From: an uncultured Bacillus sp.
Lineage (GTDB): Bacteria > Bacillota > Bacilli > Bacillales > Cytobacillaceae
Direction of reading: 5' to 3'
Length of the DNA: 27,240 nt
Assembly (NCBI GenBank): GCA_937894355.1
Contig: CALCRD010000510.1
Location: forward strand, 1 to 27,240
Below are positions 7,793-14,590 of this stretch, piece after piece. Numbering within the stretch: the first letter of the stretch is position 1; each line of letters opens with the position of its first letter. A program made the translations under genes and the position numbers. Below the pieces are notes generated by a model. That model did no database searches, was not told the DNA's origin, and saw nothing but the letters and a program-made list of their open reading frames with translations.

Positions 7793-8098
7793 CGCATGGC
7801 ATATATTGGGTGTGTCAACCATCCAAGTGTATTCGACACGTTTGTGTCGGGGCTTGTAGTATATAGTTCGCAAGGCTATAACTTCGCCGTATTCATTAGG
7901 GGAACCTTAACTCTTAGTAGGGAGGGTGCAAGTGGGAAAACGGTAGTTCGCCGCTAGTACCGACCTAAAACTCTCTTGGGGTGTCATTGTAAAGTGGCAT
8001 GAATTCTAGAGCGTCAAACTGTCTAGAAATAGACGAGAAGACCTAGGATTCTAACTCAAGCCCCCACTGAAGCGTTTCACCTCAGTGGGGGTAGTTGA
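7793..8098 (+). ncRNA. Candidate omega-RNA (reRNA) and right end of the TnpB element
   Basis: About 305 nt between the tnpB stop and the right end hold no ORF but several hairpins: CGACAC-GTTT-GTGTCG (7834-7849), GTCTA-GAAA-TAGAC with a GAAA tetraloop (8021-8034), and the terminal CCCCCACTGA/TCAGTGGGGG stem (8061-8070/8082-8091). In this family the omega-RNA comes from the 3' end of tnpB through the right end, and the guide is the first ~16-20 nt of flanking DNA. That would begin near 8099 (TATATTGAATC). The exact 5' end cannot be set from sequence. Confidence 0.7.
8061..8091 (+). other. Right-end hairpin of the TnpB element
   Basis: A perfect 10-bp stem, CCCCCACTGA (8061-8070) with TCAGTGGGGG (8082-8091), has an 11-nt loop and is followed by GTAGTTGAC. 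This is the standard subterminal right-end structure of IS605-type elements and marks the scaffold/guide border of the omega-RNA. It has no T tract, so it is not a typical terminator. Confidence 0.7.
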
Positions 8099-8158
8099 CT
8101 ATATTGAATCTTTTGACAAAAACAACGAATTATAAGATATATTTTCCGTTTTCTTAAA

Positions 8159-8342
8159 GGCTGTGTTCGTAAAGATTGTTGTTAAAATCTTAAACCCGAT
8201 TTTAACGTGTCAACAACTATTTTGCAGTTTGAAAGTAAATTCGCGAGCTCTTTTCTCATACATGTTGGCTGTTTTACTGACTAAACGTAGTTAAAATACT
8301 TTGTTTTTCTCTTAAAAAGCAACAAAGTTTGAGAAAAGAGCC
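8159..8342. mobile_element. 184-bp MITE with 8-bp target-site duplications
   Basis: An imperfect terminal inverted repeat starts GGCTGTGTTCGTAAA at 8159. The opposite strand from 8342 reads GGCTCTTTTCTCAAA, and both continue to TTGTTG. Identical 8-bp direct repeats TTCTTAAA flank it (8151-8158 and 8343-8350), as expected after transposition. The right half contains nested inverted repeats (GCTCTTTTCTCA at 8247-8258 with TGAGAAAAGAGC at 8330-8341; ACTTTGTT at 8298-8305 with AACAAAGT at 8321-8328). It encodes no protein. Confidence 0.7.
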
Positions 8343-8439
8343 TTCTTAAAAGAGAAGGGTGAAAAAGAGAAAACACTTAATTATTAAAAAATTAATACTT
8401 TTCAGTTGTGGAATAAATGTGAAATACACATAGAAAACA

Positions 8440-8468
8440 TTGTCAATATTTATTATAGGGAGTATATT
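8440..8468 (+). promoter_or_regulatory. Sigma-A-type promoter of the A/C-rich transcript
   Basis: TTGTCA (8440-8445), a 17-nt spacer and TATATT (8463-8468) give a good vegetative promoter, with transcription expected to start near 8475. No gene on the plus strand follows before the terminator at 8902, so it would drive a short RNA. Confidence 0.5.
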
Positions 8469-8474
8469 AAAAAC

Positions 8475-8945
8475 ATAGAGGAAAATAGTATTTTAAAGAT
8501 TAAAAGGCTTATTCTTCTCATGATTTCACAGAAAAAACAACATGAAAAACTATCTTAAGAAAACATCAAGCGAGCAACCAGAACAACAACAATTAGAAAT
8601 ACAACCAGAAAATCATCAAGATTACATCAAGAACTACAACCAAGAATACAACCTAGAAATCAGCAAGAATGACACCGATTGGACATCAAGTTAACAACAA
8701 GAACAACAACTTCGAAACAGCAAGACACATCACGACACATCATGAAACAAGCATCGAGATAGCACTTAGATAGCAACTAGATAGCATCGAGACTTACACC
8801 TAAGAAATCAACAGAATGAAATCAAAGCATAACATCACTTGAAATTTATGATACTCCTCTATTTCAAAGTGAAAAATCATCTTAGTCATAACATAATATT
8901 TAAAACAAGCAGGGGCCTAGAGGCATACCCTGCTTGTTTTGTTTT
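8475..8945 (+). ncRNA. Candidate small RNA with A/C-rich body and anti-Shine-Dalgarno loop
   Basis: A unit of about 470 nt runs from the promoter at 8440-8468 to a strong terminator at 8902-8940. Its body (about 8530-8835) is very rich in A and C and poor in T and G, with recurring CATCAAG, AACAACAA, GACACATCA (two copies) and AGATAGCA (three copies, 11-nt spacing near 8758-8788). Near the 3' end CACTTGAAAT (8836-8845) pairs with ATTTCAAAGTG (8861-8871, one bulge), leaving a loop that contains CTCCTCT. That loop could pair with AGAGGAG ribosome sites, as C-rich loops of Gram-positive sRNAs do. A 50-codon Gln/Asn-rich frame at 8542-8694 has no ribosome site and is probably chance. Expression is inferred. 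Confidence 0.4.
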
Positions 8946-8946
8946 T
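8902..8946 (+). terminator. Strong rho-independent terminator of the candidate sRNA
   Basis: A 13-bp perfect stem, AAAACAAGCAGGG (8902-8914) with CCCTGCTTGTTTT (8928-8940), contains an inner GCC-TAGA-GGC and is followed by GTTTTTAT. The nearest upstream gene is tnpB, more than 1.1 kb away, so it most likely ends a transcript that starts inside this gene-free region. Confidence 0.8.
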
Positions 8947-8989
8947 ATAAAGGATCGCCCCTGAGGTAAAATCCAAAAGCCGATTTTAC

Positions 8990-9163
8990 TACCAAGCCGC
9001 TTCCGCTTTTCTTGTCTAGCTGCAGCGCCCAGCGACTAGTGAACTTCCGCCCACTTCCCTACGATAAGTCAACATCGAAGTGAAGACCACACTTCGTGTT
9101 TCCTTTATCTCAGTCAGTGTGCTAATAAGTTCATACGTCGCTACCAAGCTGCTTCCGCTTTTC
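8990..9163. repeat. Dispersed Bacillus-type intergenic repeat
   Basis: The stretch starts near ACCAAGCCGCTTCCGCTTTT (8990) and repeats nearly the same words at its end (CCAAGCTGCTTCCGCTTTTC, about 9144-9163). Inside, AGCGACTAGTGAACTT faces AAGTTCATACGTCGCT as an imperfect inverted repeat, and CGAAGTG-CACTTCG forms a central hairpin. I recognise this as a common non-coding repeat of Bacillus-like genomes from memory. A hairpin GTAAAATC/GATTTTAC (8966-8989) sits just before it. From 9164 to 9265 there is only AT-rich leader of the next gene. Confidence 0.55.
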
Positions 9164-9265
9164 TTATAAGATTTAAGAATTATTTAATACTTTATTTAGA
9201 TTGCTTTTAGAACTTCCGATTAGACTTGGTTTGTAAGCAAAATAGTAATTGGGAGGATCCTTTAG

Positions 9266-10123
9266 ATGAACAAGAAAATATTAGCCGTAATGGGAATAAG
9301 TGGAGCAATCATGTTAGGCAGCGTTTATTCAATTTCTGCAAATACATCTGGATATGAGCTTTATAAATCAGCATTAAAGCAAACTCATGAAGCCAACAGT
9401 GCAACAGTGAGCGTCAACTTCGCGCTAGAAGATAATGACAAGAAGCTATTCTCTGGTGATGTGGTCATGAAGTCAGATACGGAGAAACAAGTGAATTCGA
9501 TTTCAACAAAGCTAATGACTAAAACAGAATCAAGCAGTATGAACATGTATAAACAACAAGGAAAATGGTTCATGGAAAAACTAGGTGGCGAGGTCATTTA
9601 TGAAATGGATGCAAGCAATCCTCACCAAAATAGAACCAATGAGCTGCAAGACGATATGGAAAACTTAATTGATGTGGCAACGAAAAATTTACAACAACAA
9701 ATTACGGTTGATCCTGCAAAGAATGGTAGTTACAAAGTGGAACTTGATTTAACTGGAAAAGAAATCCCACTTACCGCAAATGCAATTAGTTCGCTTATGA
9801 TTAAACATTCGGTGATGATTCAAGATAAATATGATCAAAAAGGTTCGGATTTTCATCTTACACCGACACTTCCGGAATTGGATCATGATATTAGCGTTAA
9901 ACAAATGAAAATATCAGCTAATGTGAATAAAGAAAATTACGTGGACAAACAGGAAGTAAAAGTGGTTGTGGTAGGGAAAGATGTGAACGGGAAAGCGCAT
10001 GAATTAATTTTGAGCTTCAACCTAGAAGTTACTGATTACAATAAAACATTAGTAGCTCCAACTGAAATCGCTAAAGAAAAGGTTGAAAAGCTTGATATGA
10101 AGCATGGCCATGGTAGTCGTTAA
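9266..10123 (+). CDS. Exported protein of unknown function, first gene of ABC/two-component operon
   Basis: 285 residues; ATG preceded by GGGAGGA. A signal peptide is clear: MNKK, a hydrophobic stretch to about residue 24, then SANTSG with likely cleavage near Ala25. There is no lipobox Cys, so the protein is released or wall-associated. The mature part alternates short strands and turns (for example VSVNFALEDNDKKLFSGDV, YKQQGKWFMEKLGGEVIYEMD). That resembles LolA/LppX-like half-barrel lipid-binding proteins, but this is only an impression. The C-terminus is charged and ends HGHGSR. The ABC transporter gene begins 54 nt downstream with no terminator between, so it is probably a partner or extracellular sensor of that system. 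Confidence 0.75.
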   Translation: MNKKILAVMGISGAIMLGSVYSISANTSGYELYKSALKQTHEANSATVSVNFALEDNDKKLFSGDVVMKSDTEKQVNSISTKLMTKTESSSMNMYKQQGKWFMEKLGGEVIYEMDASNPHQNRTNELQDDMENLIDVATKNLQQQITVDPAKNGSYKVELDLTGKEIPLTANAISSLMIKHSVMIQDKYDQKGSDFHLTPTLPELDHDISVKQMKISANVNKENYVDKQEVKVVVVGKDVNGKAHELILSFNLEVTDYNKTLVAPTEIAKEKVEKLDMKHGHGSR

Positions 10124-10177
10124 TCTAATTAAAGAACTAAGGTGTGAGCATTAGTATAACTATAGAGGGTGACATTT

Positions 10178-10897
10178 TTGGAAAAAACAGTGGTTATCTC
10201 TAGGATGACAAAGCAATTTCCCAATGGGAGAGGAATAAATAATATTGATTTAACCATTACTCAAGGCGATATTCTGGGGATCCTTGGTCCAAACGGAGCT
10301 GGGAAGACCACCTTGTTGAAATGCATGACTGGTCTTGTTAAACCAGACAGTGGCCAAGTTGAATTGTTTGGGCATGATATTCAAACCCATTTCAAAGAGG
10401 CAATCCATTCTGTGGGAGCATTAATTGGACATGCTATGACAATTGAAAGTATGACGCCATTTCAAAATCTAAAAATGGCGTTACGATTTTACCCAGAAAT
10501 TCCCGGGTCTGCTATTGATGAAGTATTGGAACTTACCGGTTTGAGTCCCTATAAATATGAAAAAATTTCCTCTTTTTCAATGGGAATGAAGCAGCGCTTT
10601 GGAATAGCATCAGCGCTAATTTCCAAGCCAAGATTAGTGATTTTGGATGAACCGACAAATGGTCTTGATATTGATGGACTGTTGGTTTTAAGAAAAACAA
10701 TCAAGACGCTTGCTAATCTTGGAGTAACCTTTGTGATTTCTAGTCACCATATTTCAGAGATGGAAAGATTGTGTAATCGTTACTGTTTTTTAATTGATGG
10801 AAAGCTTTCTTTATATAGTTCCAACAGTGACTCTTTGGAAGAAGAATATATCAATAAAATAGGGGGGAGAGTGCCGTATGAATTCGATAATCGCTAG
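10178..10897 (+). CDS. ABC transporter ATP-binding protein
   Basis: 239 residues from TTG at 10178, which has AGAGGGTG at the right distance; a GTG at 10169 lies inside that ribosome site. Walker A is GPNGAGKTT, the signature FSMGMKQR, Walker B LVILDEP and the switch His is in ISSHHISEM. The signature SMGMKQR is typical of ABC-2 exporters of the lantibiotic-protection/drug type. The gene overlaps the permease gene by 20 nt. It powers the membrane partner encoded next, and the downstream kinase/regulator pair suggests induction by the exported or sensed compound. Confidence 0.9.
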   Translation: MEKTVVISRMTKQFPNGRGINNIDLTITQGDILGILGPNGAGKTTLLKCMTGLVKPDSGQVELFGHDIQTHFKEAIHSVGALIGHAMTIESMTPFQNLKMALRFYPEIPGSAIDEVLELTGLSPYKYEKISSFSMGMKQRFGIASALISKPRLVILDEPTNGLDIDGLLVLRKTIKTLANLGVTFVISSHHISEMERLCNRYCFLIDGKLSLYSSNSDSLEEEYINKIGGRVPYEFDNR

Positions 10898-11615
10898 TAT
10901 GACCAATGAAATGCAAAAGCTTATGGCGAAGAGGATAACAATCCTTTTTCTAATAGCCGCTGCAGTATTGCCAGTAGCAATTAAACTAATGGTTCATAAC
11001 CTTCCATTCATGGATTGGATGGCGCTTCCCGCTGAGAATATCAATTTTTCGATTCTCGATTTTTTTGTAAAGGTCATGCTGCCATTGTTTTGTTTTATTG
11101 CCGTTGCAGATTTATTTACTGGTGAAGCCGAGAGAGGGACTTTGTTCCCAATCAGACCGATTAATCGGTTTGAACTGTTCATCTCCAAAACAGCAGCAAT
11201 CGGTAATATGATTGGAATTCAACTGATCCTGGGCAGTTTGTCCGTTGTGATTAGCAGTGTCTTTTTCGATACGAGTTTTCTGTTGGAAGAAGTGTTAACA
11301 ACCTTTGTAGCCTTTTTTCTATCATGGTTTCCATTATTGGTATTAATTGCTTTTGCAGTTTTCACTACCTCGATGGTAAAATCAAGCGTCGTTGCCATTT
11401 CAATATTGTTTTCACTTTACTTAGCTATGATTATTTTTCCAGTCATATTTCCAGCTTCGCTTTATTTGTTGCCTTCATCCTATTTGGATTGGTATATTCA
11501 ATGGCTTGGTGACATCTCATTCCGATGGGCTGCCCAATCATTCACGTACTTAAGCTCACTGTTCGCATTGTTATTGGCGTCTGCTTTTCATTTTTTTAAC
11601 AAAAAAGAAGCATAA
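10878..11615 (+). CDS. ABC-2 type transporter permease
   Basis: 245 residues with about six hydrophobic spans. ATG at 10878 is preceded by GGGGGGAG, inside the 3' end of the ATPase gene. The early EMQKLMAKR, a first span, then LFTGEAERGTLFPIRPINRFELFISKT between spans 2 and 3 is the usual ABC-2 layout (cytoplasmic loop with GT and a basic patch). It forms the membrane part of the transporter with the preceding ATPase. The substrate is unknown; peptide antibiotic or lipid-like export would fit relatives. Confidence 0.85.
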   Translation: MNSIIASMTNEMQKLMAKRITILFLIAAAVLPVAIKLMVHNLPFMDWMALPAENINFSILDFFVKVMLPLFCFIAVADLFTGEAERGTLFPIRPINRFELFISKTAAIGNMIGIQLILGSLSVVISSVFFDTSFLLEEVLTTFVAFFLSWFPLLVLIAFAVFTTSMVKSSVVAISILFSLYLAMIIFPVIFPASLYLLPSSYLDWYIQWLGDISFRWAAQSFTYLSSLFALLLASAFHFFNKKEA

Positions 11616-11633
11616 AATTGAGGGTGTGTTCCA

Positions 11634-13103
11634 ATGTCAATCAAACTGCGGCTAATCCTATCCAATATTGCGATGATTATTGTACCGATAGTCTTGTTTA
11701 TCGTCGCTTCATTGCTATTATCGGTGCTGTTTCTAGGTGATATTAGGGAAGTTACTAATTTGTTGCCGGAAAGCCATAGTCAAAGCTCGGAATTGCAGAA
11801 GGACTCCAGTGTTTTTTTTGAAATGAAGAAAAAATCTGTAACGAATCCAAAAGAGCTATTGACCAATGCCTATTTAGTGTCGGTGGAAAAGCAGCTAAAA
11901 GAAGTAAATGCAGGCATCATCCTTCGGAAAAATGAGGAAATCCTATTCGCTTCAAGGGATTTGCAGGAAATAAACCGCGATGATTTACCTGAATTTGGAA
12001 CGACCAATATGTCCCGAAACCTTGAACCTGTGGGAGCACGAACCTTCGCCATCAAACAACATGATTATTACGACAATGATGGTGGTGAAATATCAGTTCT
12101 GATTATGCGTGACGCAAGTCCTTTGAATCATTTTGTAAAAACCTTTTTTCCAATCCTTTTCGGTATATGTGTTTTGATCCTGGTGGCCACGAATGGATTA
12201 TTAACCACGTATGTTTCCAAAAGTATTATTAAGCCGATTGATCGATTGAAAAATGCCGCCAAATCCATTAAAGATGGTAACCTCAATCATGCAATTATCG
12301 CTGAAAAAAATGATGAAATTGGACAACTAACTCAAAGCTTTGAGGAAATGAGAGTTCGATTAAATGAATCATTTGAGATTCAAAAACAATATGAGGAAAA
12401 TCGCAAAGAATTAATTGCCCATATCTCTCATGATTTAAAAACACCGATTACCACGATAAAAGGGTATATAGAAGGAATTCGTGATGGAATTGCCAATACT
12501 CCTGAAAAATACGACAGATATATTCAAACAATCTATACAAAATCAGTAGATTTAGATCGATTAATTGATGAACTTTTCTTATATTCAAAGCTAGATTTAG
12601 GGAAGGTTCCATTCGTATTTGAAGGATTCAACTTAAAGAATTATCTAGAAGATTTTATTGAGGAATTAAGCTTTGATCTGGAGGAAAAGGATGTAAAGCT
12701 TACCTTTGAATATGATAAAAATGGAGATTTTAATATTTACGCTGACCGAGAAAAACTAAAACGGGTTTTTAGTAACATTATAGAAAACAGTTTAAAATTT
12801 ATGGATAAACCCAAGAAGGTTCTTCTGCTAACCCTTCATTCCAAAAATGGAAATCTTGAAATTGAAATCTCTGACAATGGACTGGGGATTCCAGAAGAGT
12901 CCCTGCCGTTTGTTTTTAATAGATTCTATCGGGCAGATCAGTCTCGAAATAAACTAACTGGTGGAAGCGGATTGGGTCTTTCGATAGCAAAAATGATTGT
13001 CGATGAGCACCATGGGCAAATTAGAGTGGAAAGTAAACAGACACATGGAACGAAAATAACCATTGTATTGCCTCACAAATACACAGGACAAAGCAGGGGG
13101 TAG
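11634..13103 (+). CDS. Sensor histidine kinase with extracellular domain and HAMP
   Basis: 489 residues. Membrane span about 8-34, extracellular sensor about 35-168, second span about 170-192, HAMP about 193-245, then the phosphoacceptor motif HISHDLKTPITTIKGYIEG (His266). The catalytic domain shows NIIENSLKFM (N box), DNGLGIPEE (G1), FNRFYRADQS (F box) and GGSGLGLSIAK (G2). This is an ordinary HPK1/EnvZ-like kinase. ATG at 11634 has GAGGGTG upstream. The response regulator starts 1 nt after its stop. The sizeable external domain implies it senses a ligand directly rather than through the ABC permease, unlike BceS-type intramembrane kinases. Confidence 0.92.
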   Translation: MSIKLRLILSNIAMIIVPIVLFIVASLLLSVLFLGDIREVTNLLPESHSQSSELQKDSSVFFEMKKKSVTNPKELLTNAYLVSVEKQLKEVNAGIILRKNEEILFASRDLQEINRDDLPEFGTTNMSRNLEPVGARTFAIKQHDYYDNDGGEISVLIMRDASPLNHFVKTFFPILFGICVLILVATNGLLTTYVSKSIIKPIDRLKNAAKSIKDGNLNHAIIAEKNDEIGQLTQSFEEMRVRLNESFEIQKQYEENRKELIAHISHDLKTPITTIKGYIEGIRDGIANTPEKYDRYIQTIYTKSVDLDRLIDELFLYSKLDLGKVPFVFEGFNLKNYLEDFIEELSFDLEEKDVKLTFEYDKNGDFNIYADREKLKRVFSNIIENSLKFMDKPKKVLLLTLHSKNGNLEIEISDNGLGIPEESLPFVFNRFYRADQSRNKLTGGSGLGLSIAKMIVDEHHGQIRVESKQTHGTKITIVLPHKYTGQSRG

Positions 13104-13104
13104 C

Positions 13105-13818
13105 ATGAAAAAAATCCTCATTATTGAAGATGAAAAAAGCATAGCTGAACTAGAGCGAGATTATCTAGAGATCAACGGATTCGAAACGGAAATTGTTTTA
13201 ACTGGTGACGTGGGTCTTCAGATGGCGATCTCTCATGACTATGATTTAATTTTGCTCGATGTCATGCTACCCAATGTCGATGGTTTTGAGATATGTAAAA
13301 AGATCCGTAGTATTAAAGATGTTCCGATTATCTTAGTGACAGCTAAAAAGGAAGAAATAGATAAGGTAAGGGGCCTAGGTCTTGGCGCAGATGATTATTT
13401 GGTAAAACCCTTTAGTCCGAATGAGATGGTAGCTAGGGTTAAAGCTCATCTCTCTAGATATGAGCGACTAATGCTGAAACAAAAACCAGACACCTCTGAA
13501 ATTTATATTCGCGGTTTAGTAATTGATAAATCGGCGAGACGAGTATTCGTCAATAATAAAGAGGTTATTTTTACAACAAAGGAATTTGATGTGCTGACAT
13601 TTTTAGCAACAAATCCGAATCAAGTATTTAGTAAAGATCATTTGTTTGAACGAATATGGGGTTATGATAGTGCCGGAGATGTTTCTACGGTGACTGTCCA
13701 TATCCGGAAGATTCGCGAAAAGATTGAACAAGAACCCTCAAACCCTAATTATATTGAAACGGTTTGGGGAGCAGGATATCGATTTAAAGCTACTCAAGGA
13801 GGAGAACTGACAACATGA
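13105..13818 (+). CDS. OmpR-family response regulator
   Basis: 237 residues from ATG at 13105 with AGGGGG upstream. A reading starting 42 nt earlier inside the kinase gene would add residues not seen in this family. The receiver domain has acidic pocket IEDE, phospho-Asp52 in LILLDVMLPNVDG and Lys99 in YLVKPF. The DNA-binding winged helix follows (FTTKEFDVLTFLATNPNQVF, VTVHIRKIREKI, TVWGAGYRF). It is the cognate partner of the preceding kinase and probably controls its own operon. Its stop overlaps the next start as ATGA. Confidence 0.93.
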   Translation: MKKILIIEDEKSIAELERDYLEINGFETEIVLTGDVGLQMAISHDYDLILLDVMLPNVDGFEICKKIRSIKDVPIILVTAKKEEIDKVRGLGLGADDYLVKPFSPNEMVARVKAHLSRYERLMLKQKPDTSEIYIRGLVIDKSARRVFVNNKEVIFTTKEFDVLTFLATNPNQVFSKDHLFERIWGYDSAGDVSTVTVHIRKIREKIEQEPSNPNYIETVWGAGYRFKATQGGELTT

Positions 13819-14165
13819 CACATGCACATTTAACATCTTTAGTTTTAACATTTGTTTTATTCGCGATAACAGTTTTATTACAAAGCAAAGGAAAGAATAT
13901 TAAATTTTGGCAAATGGGCTTGCGGGCTTCATATATATTGATGCTAGGAACAGGTTTTATGCTTTTATTTGGATTATATAAAATCACTCTTCTATATATG
14001 ATTAAAGCTTTAGTAGGTGTATTGATTATCGGATTATTTGAAATGGCGATTTCTTGGAGAGCAAAAGGAAAACCGGTAAATCCAATCTGGATAATGTTTG
14101 CGATTACCTTCATCGCCTTAATGTACTTAGGACTTAAATTGCCAATGGGCTTATATTATTTCTAG
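13815..14165 (+). CDS. YisL family (DUF1516) membrane protein
   Basis: 116 residues with four hydrophobic spans. The start MTHAHLTSLVLTF and the end LGLKLPMGLYYF resemble B. subtilis YisL, and the length matches. Its ATG overlaps the response-regulator stop (ATGA) and GGAGGAG precedes it, so it is translationally coupled to the two-component system. YisL function is unknown. The coupling suggests a membrane role in the same response, perhaps immunity or modulation of the kinase or ABC permease. Confidence 0.8.
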   Translation: MTHAHLTSLVLTFVLFAITVLLQSKGKNIKFWQMGLRASYILMLGTGFMLLFGLYKITLLYMIKALVGVLIIGLFEMAISWRAKGKPVNPIWIMFAITFIALMYLGLKLPMGLYYF

Positions 14166-14200
14166 GCTGCGTTAATGTTCAATGTTGATTTTAAGAATTT

Positions 14201-14334
14201 TGTTGATTGGAGCGGAAGGTGCGAGACTCCTGCGGGAGGCAGCGGGACAGGTAAGACCCCACAGGCGCAAGTCGCGCCGAGGAGGCTTACCGCCCGCCCC
14301 GCGGAAAGCGAGCGACCTGCAGCGGAAATCAACA
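14201..14334. repeat. GC-rich dispersed Bacillus repeat
   Basis: 134 bp of GC-rich DNA in an AT-rich gap, bounded by TGTTGATT (14201-14208) and AATCAACA (14327-14334). The inner part begins GGAGCGGAAGGTGCGAGACT and is full of CGGGAGG/CCGCCC complementarity, so it can fold strongly. I recognise this non-coding repeat as widespread in Bacillus-type genomes from memory. No ORF of note lies in it. The 14166-14590 gap otherwise holds a terminator and the leader of the next gene. Confidence 0.7.
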
Positions 14335-14382
14335 GCCAGGTTTAACAGAGCCTATTTCTAAAGAAATTAACAATATTACTTT

Positions 14383-14421
14383 GACATTACTCATAATAGG
14401 GGTAATGTCTATTTTTTTTTT
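14383..14421 (+). terminator. Terminator of the six-gene operon
   Basis: An 8-bp stem, GACATTAC (14383-14390) with GTAATGTC (14402-14409), has an 11-nt loop and is followed by TATTTTTTTTTTT. It ends transcription from the secreted-protein/ABC/two-component/YisL genes before yheI. Confidence 0.8.
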
Positions 14422-14590
14422 GGTAGAAAGCCGCTTAATTAAAAACCAATTTACAATCATATTTTTTCAAAAAAAAATAGAAAAGTTATATGATAAATGG
14501 TAAATAGTCTTTAGTTTTCGGAAACTTCACAATTTGGTGGTATACATATAAATATATGATTTCGCTAAAGCAATCTTGGAGGTATTTTTC

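Larger units (their letters stand above)
6250..8098 (+). mobile_element. IS200/IS605 superfamily element with solo TnpB (IS1341-like)
   Basis: The element consists of a hairpin-bearing left region, tnpB, a structured omega-RNA region and a C/G-rich right-end hairpin (8061-8091) followed by GTAGTTGAC. No Y1 transposase TnpA is present, so movement would need TnpA in trans. The left boundary is uncertain: the left hairpin is at 6253-6301, but the true end could lie anywhere from about 6080. The right boundary is set from the hairpin plus GTAGTTGAC near 8098. Ends of this family lack inverted repeats, so comparison with an empty site is needed. Confidence 0.7.

Noticed and set aside
8157..8350. 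The inverted repeats at 8159-8342 as a terminator for tnpB or the omega-RNA
   Set aside because: The repeats are far apart, no T tract follows, and the flanking 8-bp duplications mark it as a transposed element.
8542..8694. A 50-codon Gln/Asn-rich frame in the A/C-rich region
   Set aside because: No Shine-Dalgarno sequence precedes the ATG, and the composition follows directly from the A/C bias that continues beyond the stop codon. Kept only as a possibility in the sRNA entry.
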